DNA from: Clostridia bacterium
GTDB taxonomy: Bacteria > Bacillota > Clostridia > Christensenellales > UBA1242
NCBI GenBank assembly: GCA_017399265.1
Contig: JAFQDL010000001.1
Location: 62,001 to 126,000, forward strand
Length of the DNA: 64,000 bases
Direction of reading: 5' to 3'
Below, piece by piece: positions 35,407 to 43,860 of the stretch. A model generated the notes under the pieces. It was not told the origin of the DNA. It ran no database searches and saw nothing but the letters and a program-made list of their open reading frames with translations. The position numbers and the translations under genes were made by a program. Position 1 is the stretch's first letter; the number at the start of each line of letters is the position of its first letter.

Positions 35407-37842
35407 ATGTTAACTAAATTAAAGGATATGTTAGTTGCAAAAGAAAAGTTATATAAAATTCCTGAATTTAAAAATAAAAGTTATAAACTTAGAGATTTTG
35501 TGACTATTCCAAGTTCTACGGATACGTATAATATTACCGCAAATGCTACAGATTATGCTTTATTAAATGGAGTTGTACAATACAAAGATAAAAAATCTGC
35601 TAAAGGTGTATATGGAACTGGTACATATTTAACAGATACTATTTCGGGCGATAAGCTCAACGTTGTGGATGGGATTGGACGTATTGAAACCACTTTTTTC
35701 ACATCTTTCACTGCAGGAGTTTGTCCCAAGATCGAAGTAGATGTTGATTGCTTTGTAGCTGCTTTGTTTAAAAAAAATAATTTTAATATCCAAGAAGCGT
35801 TTAACGAGAAGTCTGAGTTAATTTATCGAACATTAGATTTTGGTGAATTTCCTAAGAATATGGTAGATGAAGAGACAAGAGAAAAATTAGAAGATTATTA
35901 TAGAAATGAAAAGTTAAAATCTACTGGTAAAGTTTATCAAGGGCATAGGATAGGACGATACGACGGTTTTATCTTTTGGGGAGAATATGAATTGGATGGA
36001 AAGAGATACGTTCCAGTTCTTGTTTATGATTTTGGAGTGGATAGTGTTTTAAGTAATGGATATTCAGTGGCAAAACGTGGAGAAAGAATATGGTTAAGTG
36101 TTGAGCCTATTACTTGGATAATAGAGAATTGGGAGGATTTATCAAAAGAAATCAATCCTTTTGGAAGAGGAAAGGCGGATACTATTGCATTGAGGGCAGA
36201 AGATGTAATTATAGGTGGAATTCCTTCTAATTGTAATTTTGAAGAAGGCGAAAAGGCTCTACTTTGGTTAAATAGTGATGTCAGGGGCTATCTTAATGGC
36301 ATAAGATTGGGTGAAGATAAAGGCTTAGAAGAGTTTATTATACATAATGCAGAGGATTTCTCTTTTAATAATCAAGGTTTTCTAAATGAGGCATTGGATC
36401 AAGAAATAGAAATAGATTTTGCTAAGGTTGTTGAGAACAAAAGTGAGTCTAAGAGATTGTCAAGATTAACACGTCTTAATCCAGATGATACAGAAGAAAA
36501 AGACAGACGTCAAATGACAGACAAAGAACTAATCCAATCATGGGTAGACGCAGGACGTTCAGTCTTGTTGCGTGGCCCAAGTGGAATAGGTAAGACAGAG
36601 AAGTTAAAAGAACTTTATCCTGATCTAATATACCTAAAGTTAACTAATAACATGTTCCCAGAGAAAGTTGTAGGTAGTATGAACTTACAAACAGGTCAAT
36701 CTATTCCACCAGACTTTGCTAAACAAGCAATCCTTGCTTGCGCTACTGACGAAGAAAGAGCATTGGTAGAAAAGAATATCCAGAACCTATACAAAATTGC
36801 AGATGATGTATACGAGAGAAGTAAGACTGCAGATGGGAAAATAGTTATCATGTTAGACGAATTACTTAACGTAAAACCAGCAGTACAGTCTTTGGTATAT
36901 ACACTAGTTCTAAATAAAATCGTAGAGAACGGCAACGGAATGAAGCTACCAGCAAATACAGTAATTGTAGCAACTGGTAACCAAAAGAAATACTCCTCTG
37001 TCGCAGAAGATCTAGCAGAACCGCTAGAAAAGAGATTTGACCATATATATGACATGCAACCAAAAGTGGGAGAATGGATATATGAATATGCTATTCCAAA
37101 TAATATCCACCCAAGTGTTGTAAGCTATGTATTAAACAAATATATGTGCCAAGACAAGTCAGAAGAAATATCTGACATGGGATACTTTTATGAAGAACCA
37201 GAGATAGGAGAAGAGAAATTAGATGTCTATGGCTGCAAAGGAAGAACGAACGATCCACGTGGTTGGACAAGTATATCTAATATGCTTTATTCATTCGAAG
37301 ATAACTTAACCAAAGGCAAGTACAAAGGTAAAGATGTAGAGCATATATTGGATACATCTTTGAAATCCAAACTAAGAGAAGAGTGGGCGGCAGACTTTAT
37401 GGACTTTTACAACAATCCAACAATCTCAGTTGAAGATGTCGTGGCTGGTAACTATACAGAAGAAGATTTACCACAAGATATTAATGAGAGATTTGCGTAT
37501 GTGTCTGGACTAATTAGTGCAGACGAAAAACAATTACCAAAGGTAAGAGACTTTATTAGAAAATACTGCGATCCAGAGTATGTAGAACTATATGACATCA
37601 CTTGGGTAGGTAAGAGTGAGGAGCGTGCTGAGCAACTAGCAGAAGTTAAATCTTGGCAAGATGCGGAGTGGAAAATAGAGAGGGAAGATGAGTTGAAAGG
37701 GGGAAGTATGCAGAAAATTATGCATACTAATAAAAGAATATTAATGCGTAAAAAAGCAAGAGAAGATATGATAAAAAAAAAACTACGAAAAGAAGAGATT
37801 GATAACGATAGTGAAACTGAAAAAGAATTACCTATTAAATAA
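35407..37842 (+). CDS. MoxR/AAA_5-type AAA+ ATPase with unknown N-terminal region
   Basis: 811 residues from the ATG at 35407 (CGGGGGAAT upstream). The AAA+ core lies at about 375-570: Walker A GPSGIGKT (390-397), Walker B IVIMLDE (D484, E485), sensor 1 TVIVATGN and arginine finger LEKRFD. This matches the MoxR/AAA_5 group, chaperone-like ATPases that usually work with a VWA-domain partner; none is encoded next door. Residues 1-350 are of unknown type and begin with a segment containing a D-G-I-G-R-I-E-T motif. Codon use changes near base 36470: Asp is almost always GAT before it, while GAC is frequent up to about 37680, suggesting a mosaic gene. The C-terminal 45 residues are very basic, then acidic. 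Monocistronic; its substrate is unknown. Confidence 0.75.
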   Translation: MLTKLKDMLVAKEKLYKIPEFKNKSYKLRDFVTIPSSTDTYNITANATDYALLNGVVQYKDKKSAKGVYGTGTYLTDTISGDKLNVVDGIGRIETTFFTSFTAGVCPKIEVDVDCFVAALFKKNNFNIQEAFNEKSELIYRTLDFGEFPKNMVDEETREKLEDYYRNEKLKSTGKVYQGHRIGRYDGFIFWGEYELDGKRYVPVLVYDFGVDSVLSNGYSVAKRGERIWLSVEPITWIIENWEDLSKEINPFGRGKADTIALRAEDVIIGGIPSNCNFEEGEKALLWLNSDVRGYLNGIRLGEDKGLEEFIIHNAEDFSFNNQGFLNEALDQEIEIDFAKVVENKSESKRLSRLTRLNPDDTEEKDRRQMTDKELIQSWVDAGRSVLLRGPSGIGKTEKLKELYPDLIYLKLTNNMFPEKVVGSMNLQTGQSIPPDFAKQAILACATDEERALVEKNIQNLYKIADDVYERSKTADGKIVIMLDELLNVKPAVQSLVYTLVLNKIVENGNGMKLPANTVIVATGNQKKYSSVAEDLAEPLEKRFDHIYDMQPKVGEWIYEYAIPNNIHPSVVSYVLNKYMCQDKSEEISDMGYFYEEPEIGEEKLDVYGCKGRTNDPRGWTSISNMLYSFEDNLTKGKYKGKDVEHILDTSLKSKLREEWAADFMDFYNNPTISVEDVVAGNYTEEDLPQDINERFAYVSGLISADEKQLPKVRDFIRKYCDPEYVELYDITWVGKSEERAEQLAEVKSWQDAEWKIEREDELKGGSMQKIMHTNKRILMRKKAREDMIKKKLRKEEIDNDSETEKELPIK

Positions 37843-37844
37843 AC

Positions 37845-37879
37845 AAAAAACTTGAGAAATATAATCTCAAGTTTTTTTG
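37845..37879. terminator. Bidirectional terminator between AAA+ gene and ktrA
   Basis: A 13-bp stem AAAAAACTTGAGA / TCTCAAGTTTTTT with a 7-nt loop separates convergent genes. Confidence 0.85.
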
Positions 37880-37880
37880 T

Positions 37881-38603
37881 TTATTTGTTTTCGAAAACAT
37901 TTAATAGTGATGAAACAGCGTCATTGATATCTGTTACCAGGTTGGCAATTGCTGCGATTTTTGTCTGTTCTCCAGCTATTATAAGAACGTCTCCCTCTTC
38001 TAGAATAGTATCTGGCTCTGGAGAAATAATCTGCTTATCTCTTTTAATAAATACAATGGATATTTTATACTTTTTTCTTATATTTAATTCTTCTATTTTT
38101 TTATTATGCCATGAATCTGGTGTTGTTATTTCAAAAATTTTAAAATCATCTGTTAGTTCAACCAATTCATTTATACCAGGTTTTGAAAGAAGAGATGCTA
38201 GTTTTTTTCCTACAAATTCTTCTGGATGTATTATTAAATCTACGCCTAAAGCCTGCATTATCTTTGCATGTTGTTCGTTCTGTGCCTTTGCAATAACGAA
38301 TTTTACACCTAGTTCTTTACATATTTGAGCTGTGAGTAAAGATGCTTCTAGGTCATCTCCGATGCAAATAATAGCGCAGTCAAAGTTTTGTACACCTAAA
38401 GAAAAAAGTATATCTTTAGAGCTTGCATTCGCGGTGACTGCTGTTGACACTTTGCCGTCCAAAGATTGAACGTTTTCTGGTTTAGAGTCAATAGCTAGCA
38501 CTTCCTTTCCCATAGAATATAATGTTGTTGCAACACTGCGACCAAATCTTCCAAGGCCGATAACGAGGAAGTCATTCATTTTAGTTGTTATTTTTTTATC
38601 CAT
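37881..38603 (-). CDS. ktrA: KtrA-type potassium channel regulatory subunit (RCK)
   Basis: 240 residues. The RCK N-domain is a Rossmann fold with VIGLGRFGRSVA (from residue 14) and an acidic end of beta-2 (LAIDSKPENV), which binds ATP/ADP or NAD. The RCK C-domain covers about 160-228. A single RCK pair and this length fit KtrA rather than the double TrkA. It is a peripheral ring that gates the KtrB channel in response to nucleotides, and often c-di-AMP, for K+ uptake and osmotic control. Encoded 12 bases after ktrB with AAAGGA before the ATG, so co-transcribed. Start at 38603 chosen for the ribosome site; a second Met at residue 9 is possible. Confidence 0.88.
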   Translation of the reverse strand: MDKKITTKMNDFLVIGLGRFGRSVATTLYSMGKEVLAIDSKPENVQSLDGKVSTAVTANASSKDILFSLGVQNFDCAIICIGDDLEASLLTAQICKELGVKFVIAKAQNEQHAKIMQALGVDLIIHPEEFVGKKLASLLSKPGINELVELTDDFKIFEITTPDSWHNKKIEELNIRKKYKISIVFIKRDKQIISPEPDTILEEGDVLIIAGEQTKIAAIANLVTDINDAVSSLLNVFENK

Positions 38604-38615
38604 ATTATTTCCTTT

Positions 38616-39968
38616 CTATCCTACTATAATATCTGTATTAGGATATTCTATATTTGTGTTTTTTGCTTGTTTTGATGTAATAGTTAATGCAATTGTAGCA
38701 AGTCCTATTCTTCCTACAAACATTAGTATTGTTAAAATAAGTTTACTGCCGATTGCAAGATGGGGAGTTATTCCCATTGTTAATCCAACTGTGGATATTG
38801 CAGAGACGCATTCGAATATAATACTATTTAATGGAATTAATGGTTCAAATAAACTAATTAAACAAATACTTAACGTTAGAGAAAATAAAGTGTATAAGGT
38901 TACTTTTACTGCTTTAATTAATAATTTGTTACTAATTTTTTTGCCTTTAAATTCGATATCATTGTTTTCATTTGCTGATCTAAACATAAATAATAATAAT
39001 ATGAAAAGCGTAGTAGTTTTGAGCCCTCCAGCAGTTGAATTCGGTGAGCCTCCAATAAACATGAGTAAAATTGTTAGAATTCTACTACCTGTTGTAAGAT
39101 TTGCTTGGTTAATACTTGCAAAACCTGCAGTTCTGGTTGTTACACTTTGAAACAATGCATTAATAATTTTTTCTCCTAAACTCATGTTTCCAAGTGTGTT
39201 TGGGTTGTTCCATTCAAATATAAGGAAGAGTATTGTTCCGCCGAATATTAAAATACCAGAAATCCATAACACTAATTTAATATGCTGTTTTGTTTTAAAA
39301 TCATTTTTATTAGACAATAAAACAATAAATCCGATACCGCCTAATATTATTAAAAAAATAATAGGCAATAGCATTAATATATTGCTAGAAAAATTGTTTA
39401 GACTTAAAAATTCTTGCCCACTCTTTCCTAGAATATCAAATCCAGCATTGCAAAATGCAGATATTGCTAAAAAGATGGCGGAAAATATTCCTAAACCTAT
39501 ATTGTCGAAATGTGATATTGTGCTAGGAAGTAATAATATTGCACCTATACTTTCAATTATAAAAGTTATGATTATAGATTTTTTTATAAATTTTACTACA
39601 CCTTGTAATGAGTCTTTGTTAATACTTTCTTTAATTGCGATTCTGCTAGATAAGTTGATTTTTTTACCTAGAATTAAAAATATTAATGATGTAATTGCTA
39701 TAATCCCAAGACCGCCTAATTGGATAAGTGATAAAATAATTATCTTCCCAAACAAGGTGAATTTAGTTGATATATCTATTACAGTTAATCCAGTTACGCA
39801 TACCGCAGAAGTACTGGTAAATATTGAATCAATGTAGTTTAACCATTTTCCATCTGTGTTGGATATTGGCATGCATAGCAAAAAACTTCCTAATATTATC
39901 AAAGAGATAAATCCGATAATAATTTTTGCGCTAGACGATAATTTAAATCTTTTAAATATGTTTCTCAT
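38616..39968 (-). CDS. ktrB: KtrB/TrkH-family potassium uptake channel
   Basis: About 450 residues from the ATG at 39968. The longer frame to a TTG at 40004 would place a TATAAT (39995-39990, minus strand) inside the coding region, so the ATG is preferred; neither start has a clear ribosome site. Eight or more TM helices in four pore repeats with short filter loops, for example TSAVCVTGLTV, AGFASINQA and AISTVGLTMGI, as in the Trk/Ktr/HKT superfamily. Forms the K+-conducting dimer gated by KtrA from the next gene. Homologues can be Na+-coupled; this cannot be judged here. Confidence 0.88.
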   Translation of the reverse strand: MRNIFKRFKLSSSAKIIIGFISLIILGSFLLCMPISNTDGKWLNYIDSIFTSTSAVCVTGLTVIDISTKFTLFGKIIILSLIQLGGLGIIAITSLIFLILGKKINLSSRIAIKESINKDSLQGVVKFIKKSIIITFIIESIGAILLLPSTISHFDNIGLGIFSAIFLAISAFCNAGFDILGKSGQEFLSLNNFSSNILMLLPIIFLIILGGIGFIVLLSNKNDFKTKQHIKLVLWISGILIFGGTILFLIFEWNNPNTLGNMSLGEKIINALFQSVTTRTAGFASINQANLTTGSRILTILLMFIGGSPNSTAGGLKTTTLFILLLFMFRSANENNDIEFKGKKISNKLLIKAVKVTLYTLFSLTLSICLISLFEPLIPLNSIIFECVSAISTVGLTMGITPHLAIGSKLILTILMFVGRIGLATIALTITSKQAKNTNIEYPNTDIIVG

Positions 39969-40060
39969 AGTGTTTAGTTTATCATATAAATTATAATAAG
40001 GCAAATAATTTGCTTATACGTATTGGTTTGATGGCGGAAGAAAAATTAATAATAATAGAA

Positions 40061-40089
40061 TTGACAATCTAGTAAAATTTTATTACACT
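40061..40089 (+). promoter_or_regulatory. Sigma-A promoter, divergent from ktrB
   Basis: TTGACA, 17-bp spacer, TACACT, about 27 bases before the start of the membrane protein gene at 40117. Confidence 0.65.
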
Positions 40090-40116
40090 AATTAAAACAA
40101 AGGGAGGAGTTGATTT

Positions 40117-41064
40117 ATGATGTACAAAAACACCATTAAATTGATATTTTCTAATTTTAGTTTAGTGTTTAAATTTTTAATTTATTTTGTCTTTATAACT
40201 TGTATTGTCGGTGGTATTGGTTATTTTTGTTGTAGTTTTATCGCTAAAGAGTTAGCAATAAATGAATTATTGGCAGAACTGCCTCAAATTTTTAAAAGTT
40301 ATAAAGTTTCTTCAGATAGAGCATTATTTTTGATGGAAATACGAAGTGTTGTTTTTGAAATTTTAAACATATTGTTGATAGCGTTTCAAAGTAAATGGTA
40401 TTTAGTTATATTATTGGGCTTGCTGGTTGCTATAATTCCTTCAGTTTTATACAACTTATATATTATGCCAATGTCAAATGTTTTACATTATTATATGGGT
40501 AGTTCTGTTAATTTTAGTTTTACAGCAAGCTTGTTTGTAAATTTTAGGAAAAATTTAAGATATCAATTATTAAATATTTTTACAGTTTTGCCGATAAAAT
40601 ACTTTACTTATTTATTGGTTATAGATTCATTTATATTGCTTAAATTTGACGGAATAATGGGTGTTTTGGCACCATTTATAATTGTATTGATATATGTATT
40701 GTTGACAGCGCTTAGAATGTCTTTATTTGCAGGTTGGGTTCCATATATGGTGGTTAAAAATTCAAATGTTTTTGCTGGAATAATAAATGGATATAAATAT
40801 ATTAGAAAAAGATTTGCTAGAATTTTTGCATGTAGTTTTGCTATAGTTCTTACTAATATTTTGTTGAGTATTTTAGGCTTATTTACTTTTGGGGTTTCTT
40901 TAATTATTACAATACCATTAGCATTTGTGTTTATTGCTGTATTTAATATGGTAGCTTATTACTCGTCTTCAGGTTTAAGATTTTATGTGGATACAAATAA
41001 TATTTTTGCCCCAAAAAAGAGTGAAATGGTTGAAAACTACAGAATTTATAAGTATGTTATATAA
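40117..41064 (+). CDS. Polytopic membrane protein, unknown
   Basis: 315 residues with about six TM helices (near 20-45, 83-113, 150-170, 180-200, 238-262 and 265-290) and short loops. No signature residue, transporter motif or ligand-binding domain is recognised. The topology resembles DUF975-like or YesL-like integral membrane proteins found in clostridia, but I cannot claim a family. AGGGAGGAG precedes the ATG; a second Met directly follows. Monocistronic and divergent from the potassium channel operon, without evidence of a shared role. Confidence 0.55.
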   Translation: MMYKNTIKLIFSNFSLVFKFLIYFVFITCIVGGIGYFCCSFIAKELAINELLAELPQIFKSYKVSSDRALFLMEIRSVVFEILNILLIAFQSKWYLVILLGLLVAIIPSVLYNLYIMPMSNVLHYYMGSSVNFSFTASLFVNFRKNLRYQLLNIFTVLPIKYFTYLLVIDSFILLKFDGIMGVLAPFIIVLIYVLLTALRMSLFAGWVPYMVVKNSNVFAGIINGYKYIRKRFARIFACSFAIVLTNILLSILGLFTFGVSLIITIPLAFVFIAVFNMVAYYSSSGLRFYVDTNNIFAPKKSEMVENYRIYKYVI

Positions 41065-41158
41065 TATTTTTTAAAAAATTTTTATTTATAATATGCCTAA
41101 ATATAGCGAATTAATTGAATAATAACAAAAAAAATAACAACTTTTTTTAAAAAGGGTA

Positions 41159-41187
41159 TTGACAAGTAGGTTTTTTGGTATTATAAT
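41159..41187 (+). promoter_or_regulatory. Consensus promoter of an intergenic small RNA
   Basis: A perfect TTGACA, 17-bp spacer, TATAAT, with no open frame downstream before a terminator. Confidence 0.8.
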
Positions 41188-41193
41188 AAAGTT

Positions 41194-41290
41194 GCATTTT
41201 AATTGATTTAAAATGTTTTTCCATTTTTCATTCTACCTATATAATTAGGTAAGCAAAAGGAGAGCAAATGCTTTCCTTTTGCTTTTTTTT
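41194..41290 (+). ncRNA. Candidate small RNA, about 97 nt, three hairpins
   Basis: From the predicted start to the terminator there are three hairpins: CATTTTAA / TTAAAATG (41195-41215), TACCTA / TAGGTA (41234-41251) and the terminator AGCAAAAGGA / TCCTTTTGCT (41252-41283) with an inner AGC/GCT pair and eight T. The following gene mscL has its own promoter at 41330, so this is an independent unit rather than a leader. It does not match SRP, 6S or other RNAs I can recognise. A single-stranded AU-rich stretch (41216-41233) could pair with targets. Confidence 0.6.
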
Positions 41291-41329
41291 ATACTAATCA
41301 AAATTTTTGACAAAATTTTTATATAAATG

Positions 41330-41358
41330 TTGAAAGTAGTTATATTTTGTGATATACT
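41330..41358 (+). promoter_or_regulatory. mscL promoter
   Basis: TTGAAA, 17-bp spacer, TATACT with upstream TTGTGA. Nearly the same as the promoter at 42047. Confidence 0.75.
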
Positions 41359-41393
41359 CATATTGCTATTATATTAAAAAAAAAGGAGTACTT

Positions 41394-41999
41394 ATGAAAA
41401 AGTTTTTTCAAGATTTCAAAAAGTTCATAACTAAAGGTAATGTTTTTGATATGGCTGTAGGTTTAATCATTGCTACTGCTTTTAATAAGATTGTATCTAG
41501 TATGGTTAATGACTTATTAATGCCATTAGTTACATGGGCTACAGGCGCAGCTAGTTTAGCAGACTTATCTATTCCTCTTAGAACGACAGAAAATGCATTG
41601 GGTGAGACTGTTGTTACACTTGCGTGGAATTATGGTAATTTTATTCAAACAGTAATTGACTTTTTAATTATTGCATTATCAATATTTATTATGGTAAAAA
41701 TTGTTACATCTTCTAGACAAAAATTCCAAGAATTAGAAGATAAAATCAAAGAACAAAATACTAAAGAAATGAAAGATGCTAGAAAGATTATTAAAGCTCA
41801 AGCTAAAGCTACAGGACAAGATTTTTCTGAATTATGGGCTAAATATGAAGCTGAAAAGAAGGCGGAAATGGAAGCTGAGGCAAAAGCAGCAGCAGAAGCT
41901 AAAGCTAAAGAAGAGGAAGCATATAAAATTGCTCATCCATCTCAAGAACAATTACTTACAGAAATTAGAGATTTGTTAAAAGAAAAAAATGAGAAGTAA
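41394..41999 (+). CDS. mscL: Large-conductance mechanosensitive channel
   Basis: 201 residues from the ATG at 41394 (AAAAGGAG upstream). A membrane pore that opens on hypo-osmotic swelling and releases solutes. The N-terminal amphipathic helix, TM1 with GNVFDMAVGLIIATAFNKIV and TM2 near 75-100 (FIQTVIDFLIIALSIFIMV) are classic. MscL is usually 130-150 residues; here residues 110-180 form an extra Ala/Glu/Lys-rich charged helix before the normal C-terminal bundle (LLTEIRDLL). The extension would lengthen the cytoplasmic helix bundle that acts as a size filter. Monocistronic between its own promoter and a strong terminator. Confidence 0.93.
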   Translation: MKKFFQDFKKFITKGNVFDMAVGLIIATAFNKIVSSMVNDLLMPLVTWATGAASLADLSIPLRTTENALGETVVTLAWNYGNFIQTVIDFLIIALSIFIMVKIVTSSRQKFQELEDKIKEQNTKEMKDARKIIKAQAKATGQDFSELWAKYEAEKKAEMEAEAKAAAEAKAKEEEAYKIAHPSQEQLLTEIRDLLKEKNEK

Positions 42000-42000
42000 A

Positions 42001-42042
42001 AAAACATTTTGAACTTATTTAAGTTCAAAATGTTTTTTTTTA
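42001..42042 (+). terminator. mscL terminator
   Basis: A 15-bp perfect stem AAACATTTTGAACTT / AAGTTCAAAATGTTT with a 4-nt loop and T-tract. Confidence 0.9.
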
Positions 42043-42046
42043 AACG

Positions 42047-42075
42047 TTGAAAGTCTTAGTAGTTTGTGATATAAT
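42047..42075 (+). promoter_or_regulatory. Promoter of the ADP-ribosylglycohydrolase/AlkD operon
   Basis: TTGAAA, 17-bp spacer, TATAAT with TTGTGA upstream; it directly abuts the mscL terminator and supports the ATG at 42095. Confidence 0.8.
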
Positions 42076-42094
42076 TGTCGTTGAGGTGAAAAAT

Positions 42095-42952
42095 ATGATT
42101 GGAGCAATAATTGGAGATATAGCTGGATCAATATTTGAAATAAGAGAAAGCAAAAATACTTTTTTAGAAAAGAGGGTTACTCCGAGAGAAGAAAAATTGA
42201 AAGTAATGGATATAGATTATCCGCTTTTTACAAATGAATGTATATATACAGATGACACCGTTTTAACTATTGCAATTGCTGATGCTATACTATCTGAAAA
42301 ACCATATGAGGACAAGTTACAAGAATATGGAAAAAAAGAAGTGGCTTTAGGAAAAGATGTGTTTGGTAGAGATAGATTTGGATCTGGATTTATGAGATGG
42401 CTTGAAGGGAAAAGTGATTGCAAGTCTCAGGGTAATGGCGCTGGAATGAGGGTGTCTGCTATTGGAGAATATTTTGATTCGTTGGATAAAGTAATGTACG
42501 AGGCTGAATTGGCTACTATTCCTACTCATAATACAAAAGAGTCTATTGAGTGTGCTCAAGTTGTAGCGGGTTCTGTGTTTTTAGCAAGGACAGGTTATAC
42601 AAAGAAGGATATTAAAGATTTTGTGCAACAGGTAATGGGTAGAAGTTTAGATTTTGATTATGATGATCTGATAGATAATTATACATTTAAAATGAAAGGT
42701 GTTAATTCTATTCCGCAAGCAATATATATTTTTTTGATAAGTGATAATTTTGAAGATGCGTTAAGAAAAAGCTTATCTATAGGTGGTGATAGTGATACAA
42801 TTGCAAGTATTACTTGCGCTATAGCTGAAAGTTTTTATGGTGTGTCGGAAAACTTGCGGAATCATGCTTTGAATTATTTACCTAAAGAGTATGTAAAAGT
42901 GTTAAATAATTTTGAGAACAAACTAGAAATAAATCAAGCGAGAGATATGTAA
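42095..42952 (+). CDS. ADP-ribosylglycohydrolase (ARH/DraG family)
   Basis: 285 residues from the ATG at 42095 (GAGGTG upstream; the frame upstream overlaps the promoter). All-helical ARH fold with its metal-binding motifs: GAIIGDIAGS at the N-terminus, YTDDTVLT (about 50) and GGDSDTIASI near residue 230. These hydrolases use two Mg2+ ions to remove ADP-ribose from proteins, nucleic acids or small molecules. The companion gene 1 base downstream is an AlkD-type DNA glycosylase, so a DNA-linked substrate is attractive, but this is inference. No nitrogenase genes are nearby, so the DraG role in nitrogen control is unlikely. Confidence 0.88.
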   Translation: MIGAIIGDIAGSIFEIRESKNTFLEKRVTPREEKLKVMDIDYPLFTNECIYTDDTVLTIAIADAILSEKPYEDKLQEYGKKEVALGKDVFGRDRFGSGFMRWLEGKSDCKSQGNGAGMRVSAIGEYFDSLDKVMYEAELATIPTHNTKESIECAQVVAGSVFLARTGYTKKDIKDFVQQVMGRSLDFDYDDLIDNYTFKMKGVNSIPQAIYIFLISDNFEDALRKSLSIGGDSDTIASITCAIAESFYGVSENLRNHALNYLPKEYVKVLNNFENKLEINQARDM

Positions 42953-42953
42953 T

Positions 42954-43664
42954 ATGTTTAGTAATGCAAAGTGGACAAATGATGATTTTGAAAAACTAGA
43001 TAATTATTTAAAAAAACTTTCTAAAGGTGAAGAAAAATCTAATTGGGAGAAAAGGATAGTTAATACTAATATGCCGTGTATAGCGGTACCAAGTTGTGAG
43101 ATAGATAAGTTATCGAGAAGTATTATTAAGAGTGATTATTTGCAGTTTTTGAACAATTTTAAACCTGCTACTCATTCTCATATTTTATTAATAGGTAAAG
43201 TATTAAGTAGAATAAAGGATGTTGATTGTTATTTAATGTTTTTGGAAAAATATCTGAGACTTTGTGACAATTGGTCGTCAACAGATGTCTTAAAGTATCC
43301 AATTAACAAAAATAATGAAGAGGTTTTTTATAGCAAGGCAAAAGAGCTTCTTAACAGAAAAGAACCATTTGCAAGGCGTGTTGGATTATTAATACTTATG
43401 AAAGGATTTTTGAACGATGAGTATATAGATAAGGTATTATTATTAGCCAATTCGATGAGCGAGGAGCAACATTATTATGTTAACATGATGAATGCGTGGT
43501 TAATAGCAGAGGCATTTACAAAACAAAGAGAGAAAACCTTGGAATTTTTAGAAAAACATACATTGAATAATTTTACAATAAACAAAGCAATTTCAAAATG
43601 TAGAGATAGTTATAGGGTGTCTAAAGAAGATAAACAAATGCTTTTAAAATATAAAGTTAAATAG
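42954..43664 (+). CDS. AlkD-like DNA alkylation repair protein
   Basis: 236 residues built of HEAT-like helical repeats. The AlkD signature is seen: W107-x3-D111 in CDNWSSTDV, with D111 matching the catalytic aspartate, and R141/R142 in FARRVGLLIL matching the DNA-contacting arginine. AlkD-type enzymes excise N3- and N7-alkylpurines, including bulky cationic lesions, without flipping the base. Encoded with a 1-base gap after the ADP-ribosylglycohydrolase gene, so translationally linked. Length is typical. Confidence 0.85.
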   Translation: MFSNAKWTNDDFEKLDNYLKKLSKGEEKSNWEKRIVNTNMPCIAVPSCEIDKLSRSIIKSDYLQFLNNFKPATHSHILLIGKVLSRIKDVDCYLMFLEKYLRLCDNWSSTDVLKYPINKNNEEVFYSKAKELLNRKEPFARRVGLLILMKGFLNDEYIDKVLLLANSMSEEQHYYVNMMNAWLIAEAFTKQREKTLEFLEKHTLNNFTINKAISKCRDSYRVSKEDKQMLLKYKVK

Positions 43665-43671
43665 TTTTATT

Positions 43672-43700
43672 TTGTGTATGATACTTAAATGGTGTATAAT
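43672..43700 (+). promoter_or_regulatory. Promoter upstream of the acyltransferase gene
   Basis: TTGTGT, 17-bp spacer, TATAAT. It would give a roughly 155-base leader with a short imperfect hairpin (AAAAAG / CTTTTT, 43710-43735), possibly attenuation. Confidence 0.55.
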
Positions 43701-43860
43701 ATTAAAAGTAAAAAGAGCTTAGTAATGTGCTTTTTGCTTGAAAATATTTAATTACAAAAAGTATGAAATATACTAAGATGTTATTTACTAATTTAACTTA
43801 ATATTTACTTTATAGATAGTATACTATAAGAAGTACAATAAGAAAAAGTAGGGATTGCGT

